DNA of 64,000 bases from Lathyrus oleraceus. Its lineage: Eukaryota > Streptophyta > Magnoliopsida > Fabales > Fabaceae. Both the position numbers and the translations under genes were made by a program. The notes below the pieces were generated by a model. The model saw nothing but the letters and a program-made list of their open reading frames with translations, had not been told where the DNA came from and did no database searches. Shown piece by piece: positions 59,415 to 64,000 of the stretch (within the stretch, counting starts at the first letter, position 1; the number at the start of each line of letters is the position of its first letter). The DNA lies in NCBI RefSeq assembly GCF_024323335.1, contig NC_066584.1, forward strand, positions 422,883,319 to 422,947,318. Direction: 5' to 3'.

Positions 59415-59432
59415 TGGCGACTCTGCTGGGGA
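59415..59432 (+). other. Ogre-3 primer-binding site
   Basis: TGGCGACTCTGCTGGGGA starts six bases after the LTR end. Its reverse complement TCCCCAGCAGAGTCGCCA has the form of a tRNA 3' end with terminal CCA. Ogre PBSs are reported to match tRNA-Arg. Confidence 0.9.
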
Positions 59433-60332
59433 AGCATTTTCCTTGTGGGTTTTGCCTACTTTTTACCTTTGTTGTATTGTATGTTTATATTTTTTGACAT
59501 ATTTTTGTGCAAATTTGGGGTGACTGTATTGTTTGTAATGTATGAATTGCTTGATATATCAATTGCTTGTGTGCTTGGTGGTCTCTTGTGAGATGAGTTC
59601 TATACCCGAACTCGAGTGCACTTATGATAGGAGAATGGCATAGTCTTGTTGACTTGTGTGGAGTTATTCCTTAGCAAGTTGACTTGCAAGCCCATTCACT
59701 TGGTGGAGGTTATGTTGGGATCAATAATGTCACACGAGTAGTCGTGGTTAGGCATTACTCTTTCCAATATATGCCTTAGAAGCCAAGGACCTTAGATTAC
59801 CTAGCCCATCTTGGCCTATTTTTAGGACGTAGTGCGAAGGTCGTTCAAGTGTAAGATTTGATATGATTGTTACGCGATACTACACTCATAAGAGTCTCTC
59901 TTGAGAATATTTTTGGAATACGAGTAGTCGTTTATCCGATAATATCCGAAAGATGGGATGATGACTATGAGAACCTCTTGTAGAACATGATTGTCAGGTT
60001 TAACCATAGTATACTCCCTTTTGGGTGGTTCTTAACCGAAACTCCATGCTCGTGACTTGAAACAAACCCTTGATTTGCGGTCGATCCGTTCTTGTATATC
60101 CTTAATATCAATGGAACTTGGGTGTTGATAAGGTGTAAACCATAATCCACCAAAATGGATGATTGATATTAAGGATGACTTAATCCATCCCGTGACCTTT
60201 GTGTGGTGTGATTTGCTTGATCCTTGAGTGTGATTGTTTTATCCATGCATTCATGCATTCATACACATCCATATCATCAACAATGAGAAAATTTTCAAGG
60301 AACTTAAGAGGTCTATTTGCAAATTTTCAGGC
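59433..60332 (+). other. Ogre-3 leader between PBS and ORF1
   Basis: Noncoding, about 900 bp, alignable with the Ogre-2 leader. It ends with TTTGCAAATTTTCAGGC directly before the ORF1 ATG, which looks like a 3' splice acceptor. Ogre is known for an intron elsewhere (in its pro-pol region), so splicing here is a guess. Confidence 0.6.
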
Positions 60333-61784
60333 ATGGATAAGCAAAGAAGGAATACGAAGAAGTACAGTTTCAGACAACCCGACTTGAAAGAGTTAAGGAG
60401 TTTGACATCCTATGTATTAGACCCCTTGGAGTTCAAGGCTTGTCATGGGAAGCTTGTGTCTATTCTTGCTACTCAGGTGGATGAAGGTCTGATGAGTGTG
60501 TTGGTACATTTCTATGATCCCTTGTACCGTTGCTTCACATTTCCGGATTTCCAGCTTTTGCCTACGCTTGAGGAGTATGCCTATCTTGTGGGTATACCTA
60601 TTCTAGATCAGTTGTTGTTCAGTGGCTTGGAGAGAGTTCCTTCTTCCCGAGAGATTGTTGATCTGTTGCATATAGATGAGTCTATTGTTGGTGCTCATAT
60701 GACTACCAAAGGTGGAATTTAAGGTCTCCCATCTGATTTCCTCATTGCTCAAGCTACTATGTTTAGGAAGGCCATGAGTGAGAATGCCTTTGAGGCCATA
60801 TTTGTACTTCTCATCTATGGGCTAATGTTATTCCCCAACATAGACAATTTTGTGGATGTGAACGCTATTAGGATTTTCTCTACTCTTAATCTCGTTCCTA
60901 CTCTGTTGGGTGACACTTATTTCTCTTTGAATATGAGGAATGCAAAGGGTGGTGGTACCGTTGTGTGTTGTTTGCCTCTGCTGTACAAGTGGTTTATTTC
61001 GCACTTGCCACAGACGCTCGCCTTCAAGGAGAACAAAGGATGTCTACGGTGGTCTACGAGACTTGTGTCTCTCACTAATGATGATATCTTTTGGTATAAC
61101 TGTGTGTATGATGGTGTGCAGATTATTGACTCTTGTGGTGAATTCTCCAATGTGCCTCTTCTTGGTACATGTGGTGGGATTAACTACAACCCTGTTTTGG
61201 CACGTCGTCAGCTTGGGTTCCCCTTAAAGGATAAACCTAATAACATTTTGTTAGAAGGTGTGTTCTTTCAAGAGGGTAAAGATCCCCAGAACTTGAAGGG
61301 CAGGATGGTCCGCGCCTGGCGCAAGATTCATAGGAAGGGAAGGAAAGAGATTGGTCCGAAGAATTGTATTGCTTTGGAACCCTATACCTCGTGGATTAGG
61401 AGGAGAGCTTCTGAATACCGCATGCCCTATGATTACCCGAGACCTACACCTATGGTTATGGTTGGGCCTTCAACCCTCCCTAACCAAGGAGTAGAGGAGT
61501 TGAGAGATGAAGACCGTTCGCGTGCTTGGGTCCATGAGCGACAGGAGCTACTTCAGCAGCTTAGAGATAAGGATGCTTTGATAGAGTTTCTGGAGAATCA
61601 GGTTATCGACGAGCCTGATGATATGGTGACTTCTCTTCTTCCTCAGTCTTCCAAGTTTTGGAAGAGGAAGTATGACCGACTCGCCAAAGAGAAGGCAGAT
61701 ATGGAGGCAGCCTATGAGAGAGAGGTGAAGAGGCTTCGTGCAGCTTATCTTCCGGTCTCGAGAGCTTTGGACGATTGTTTCTAG
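60333..61784 (+). pseudogene. Ogre-3 ORF1 with one premature stop
   Basis: The start is MDKQRRNTKKYSF, shared with Ogre-2. The frame would span about 480 codons. A TAA at 60720-60722 interrupts it after TTKGGI; Ogre-2 has Leu there, so one T-to-A change (TTA to TAA) suffices. The frame then continues unchanged. Conserved blocks: FYDPLYRCFTFPDFQL, PNIDNFVDVNAIRIF, LLGDTYFSL, GCLRWSTRLVSLTNDDIFWY, ARRQLGFPL and FFQEGKDP. The C-terminal part is charged and likely coiled-coil (RDKDALIEFLENQ; KRKYDRLAKEKADMEAAYER). The function of Ogre ORF1 is unknown; it may be of the plant-mobile/DUF7745-like type. Confidence 0.87.
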
Positions 61785-62114
61785 GGTTCCATAGGATGTT
61801 CATTTTCCTTCTCTCTTGTATTGTATTTGGTTACCAAGATTGTACTTCTTTGGTGTAAAATTTTTTCCAGATCTTATTGATATGATTATTCCATATATGT
61901 CTAAATGATTAATATTTCCAAATGTTTGCAAATAGAACTCTAAAAGTTCCTCTGATTAAAAATAAAATCATATGCACAAACATTGCATGCATCATGTGCA
62001 TAAGCAGGTTTTGTTCCAGGGCTTCTTGTTCAGTGGTCTAACTCTGTGTTCTTCATTTATTTTGAAGACAAGCTGACGCACCGGTACTATACCAGAGCCA
62101 ACTCATCAAAGATA
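61785..62114 (+). other. Spacer between Ogre-3 ORF1 and gag
   Basis: AT-rich and noncoding. A frame continuous with gag extends upstream to 62046 and includes RYYTRANSSKIMDHL. Similar residues just before the gag start may belong to the protein if translation begins earlier or by fusion. Confidence 0.55.
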
Positions 62115-64000
62115 ATGGATCACCTCGAGCAAGAGAACAGGGAACTCAAGGAGGAAGTGGCAAGATTGACTGCCCTGATGAAGTCATTCTTGACCGTCCA
62201 AAGTCAGTCTTCTCCAACGCCTTCAACTCCTCCCCAGAGGGCGGTCATTTCAGAGGTTGCTTCCTCTACCATGCCTGCTGCCAGTGCTCACTTTGCTCCG
62301 TCTGCTATGCCAACCGGGTTTCCCTGGGGGATGCCCGCTAATTTTGTTCCAGAGGGTCTTGCCCCTACATTTGCTTCTCTGCCGGCATCTAGCTCGGTCC
62401 TCGTTGTGCCACCTCCAGTCGTGCATACTTTGCCAAGAGTAGATGACATCATTTATCACTCTGAGCCATCTGATGGCCCAGATGTGTACGAGAAAATGGA
62501 CGCTATGAATGATCAATTCCTTGAGTTGCGCAAGGAACTTAAAATTCTCAGAGGGAAGGACCTCTTCGGAAAATCTGCTGTTGAGCTATGCCTCGTGCCT
62601 AATGTCAAGATTCCTATCAAATTCAAAGTGCCTGACTTTGAAAAGTACAAAGGAAACACTTGCCCGCTCAGCCATCTTGTGATGTATGCACGCAAGATGT
62701 CGACTCAGACTGACAACGATCAACTCCTGATCCACTACTTCCAGGACAGCCTGTCTGGTGCTGCTTTGAGATGGTACATGGGTCTGGATAGTGTGAACAT
62801 CCGCTCCTTCAATGACCTTGGCGAAGCCTTCGTCAAGCAGTACAAGTACAACGTTGATATGGCTCCCGATAGGGACCAACTGAGGGCTATGTCCCAGAAG
62901 GAGAAAGAAACATTTAAGGAGTACGCCCAGAGGTGGCGTGAATTGGCTGCACAGATCGTGCCCCCGCTCGAAGAGAAAGAAATGACGAAGATCTTTCTCA
63001 AGACTTTAAGCTCTTTTTACTACGAGCGAATGATTGCTAGCGCTCCTTCTGACTTCACCGAGATGGTGAACATGGGGATGCGTTTAGAAGAAGGAGTTAG
63101 GGAAGGGCGCCTGACCAGAGAAGAAGGCTCTTCTGCCAAACGATATGGGGCGTTTGCCAAGAAGAAAGATGGAGAGGCACATGATGTGACCTCCCATGTT
63201 AAACCAAGAAGACCCTTTGTGAAGAGGAAGACTGTGCGTCCCACCAGTAACTAGCACCAGGTGGCTCATATAGCACCTGTTTTCAGAGAAAACCAACATT
63301 ATCAGCATCAGAACCAGCAACAGCAACATCAGCAGTATCAGCAACAACAGCATCGTCCTCAACAGCAGGCCTACCAGCCTCGAAACAACAATCAAACCAG
63401 CACTAACTATGATAGGAAGAGGGTCACTTTTGATCCTATTCCAATAACCTACGCTGAATTATATCCTTCACTGATTGAAAGAAAGCTGATTACTCCACGT
63501 GACCCACCTGTTATACCGACCAACCCTCAGTTGTGGTATAAGCCCGAGCTTCACTATTTTTATCATTTCGGTGCTCTCGGACATGATGTGGAGAACTGCT
63601 ACCCTCTCAAGACCAAGGTTCAAGACCTTGTTAGAAGCGGTATTCTGTTTTTCGAGGACGTAGGTCCTAATGTCAAGAAGAACCCATTGCCCGAGCATGG
63701 GAAATCTGTTGTTAATATGGTTCAGGGTTGCCCTGGCAAATGCAAGTTCAGATATGTCAGCCATATCAGACAATCATTAGTCGAGATGCATATGTTGTTA
63801 TGTGGATACAGTCATTATGAGCATGACCATGACAGTTGTCGTGTATGCACTGTCAACGGGAGAGGATGTCGCCAAGTCAGGAAAGGCATCCAAGAAATGT
63901 TGGATCAGGGTGTGATCGAGATACTTTAGAATCGTGATGAGGACGAAGTTAATGTTATATCCCCTGTGTTCAGAATACCTGAGCCTGTTGTTGTCAGATA
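62115..64000 (+). pseudogene. gag: Ogre-3 gag and start of protease region, with stops, partial
   Basis: The start MDHLEQENRELKEEV opens a short coiled coil (about 1-25), then a Pro/Ser-rich linker. A Retrotrans_gag domain (about 168-331) follows, with FEKYKGNTCP, ALRWYMGL, SFNDLGEAFVKQY and FKEYAQRWRELA. A TAG at 63252-63254 interrupts the frame; beyond it come a Gln/His-rich stretch and a zinc-knuckle-like region (HFGALGHDVENCYPLK) whose expected first Cys is Tyr. A second TAG at 63927-63929 follows GVIEIL. The frame continues to the window end. Three features (two stops and the lost Cys) mark it as inactive. Confidence 0.88.

Larger units (their letters stand above)
54516..64000 (+). mobile_element. 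Ogre-3: 5' part of an Ogre element, runs off the window
   Basis: 5' LTR (54516-59408), PBS (59415-59432), leader, ORF1 (60333-61784), gag/protease frame (62115 to the end). The gene order LTR-PBS-ORF1-gag is diagnostic for Ogre. Three premature stops in ORF1 and gag show that it cannot encode intact proteins. The left flank is ATGTG; the right flank is outside the window. Confidence 0.92.

Overview
The window is plant nuclear DNA made almost entirely of nested transposable elements. I find no host gene, rRNA gene, intact tRNA gene or CRISPR array. Three different Ogre-type Ty3/gypsy elements are present, with LTRs of about 4.8-4.9 kb, an extra ORF1 upstream of gag, and a primer-binding site (PBS) complementary to a tRNA 3' end. 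Together with Tekay-type chromoviruses and SIRE/Maximus-type copia pieces, this points to a large-genome legume, most likely of the pea/vetch/Lathyrus group. The organism is an inference from element content; I cannot name the species. LAYOUT. 1-8270: 3' part of Ogre-1 (+): a noncoding repeat-rich 3' region, a polypurine tract (PPT) and the 3' LTR. 8271-9965: broken En/Spm (CACTA) Transposase_24-type gene. 9966-12205: AT-rich DNA with nothing assignable. 12206-12800: possible old Ogre LTR relic. 13052-14709: rearranged tandem and inverted cluster of a TRIM-like mini-retrotransposon. 14710-16320: unassigned, with a gene-like stretch on the minus strand. 16321-23108: Ogre-2 (-), its 5' LTR, PBS and a truncated ORF1. 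23109-48861: a decayed Tekay-type element (Tekay-B) split by three younger insertions: a MULE (23387-43193, 9-bp target duplication), a solo LTR (43224-45362, 5-bp target duplication) and Ogre-2. Inside the MULE lies the main feature of the window: a tandem array LTR-pol-LTR-pol-LTR-pol-LTR (23904-41794), three nearly identical 5289-bp units flanked by one perfect 5-bp target duplication. 48862-54515: copia (SIRE/Maximus-like) LTRs and broken gag/protease pieces in both orientations. 54516-64000: Ogre-3 (+), 5' LTR, PBS, ORF1 with one stop, gag/protease region with stops, running off the window. HOW THE PIECES WORK TOGETHER. They do not form a cellular pathway; this is a record of successive insertions. 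Target duplications, where they survive, give an order: copia (+), then Tekay-B into it, then the MULE, a solo LTR and Ogre-2 into the Tekay-B 5' LTR, then the Tekay array into the MULE. All three array units have an uninterrupted pol frame (partial protease, RT, RNase H, integrase, chromodomain-like tail) but lack gag and the protease active site, so they could move only with Gag supplied in trans. MOST UNUSUAL SIGNALS. (a) The four-LTR, three-body array with one target duplication. (b) Eight copies of a 14-bp palindrome in every array LTR, paired at 21-bp spacing. (c) In the Ogre elements, tRNA-3'-end-like repeats before the 3' LTR and a partial PBS copy inside each LTR. (d) Two candidate RNA hairpins in Ogre LTRs that keep loop or flank sequence while the stems change on both sides.
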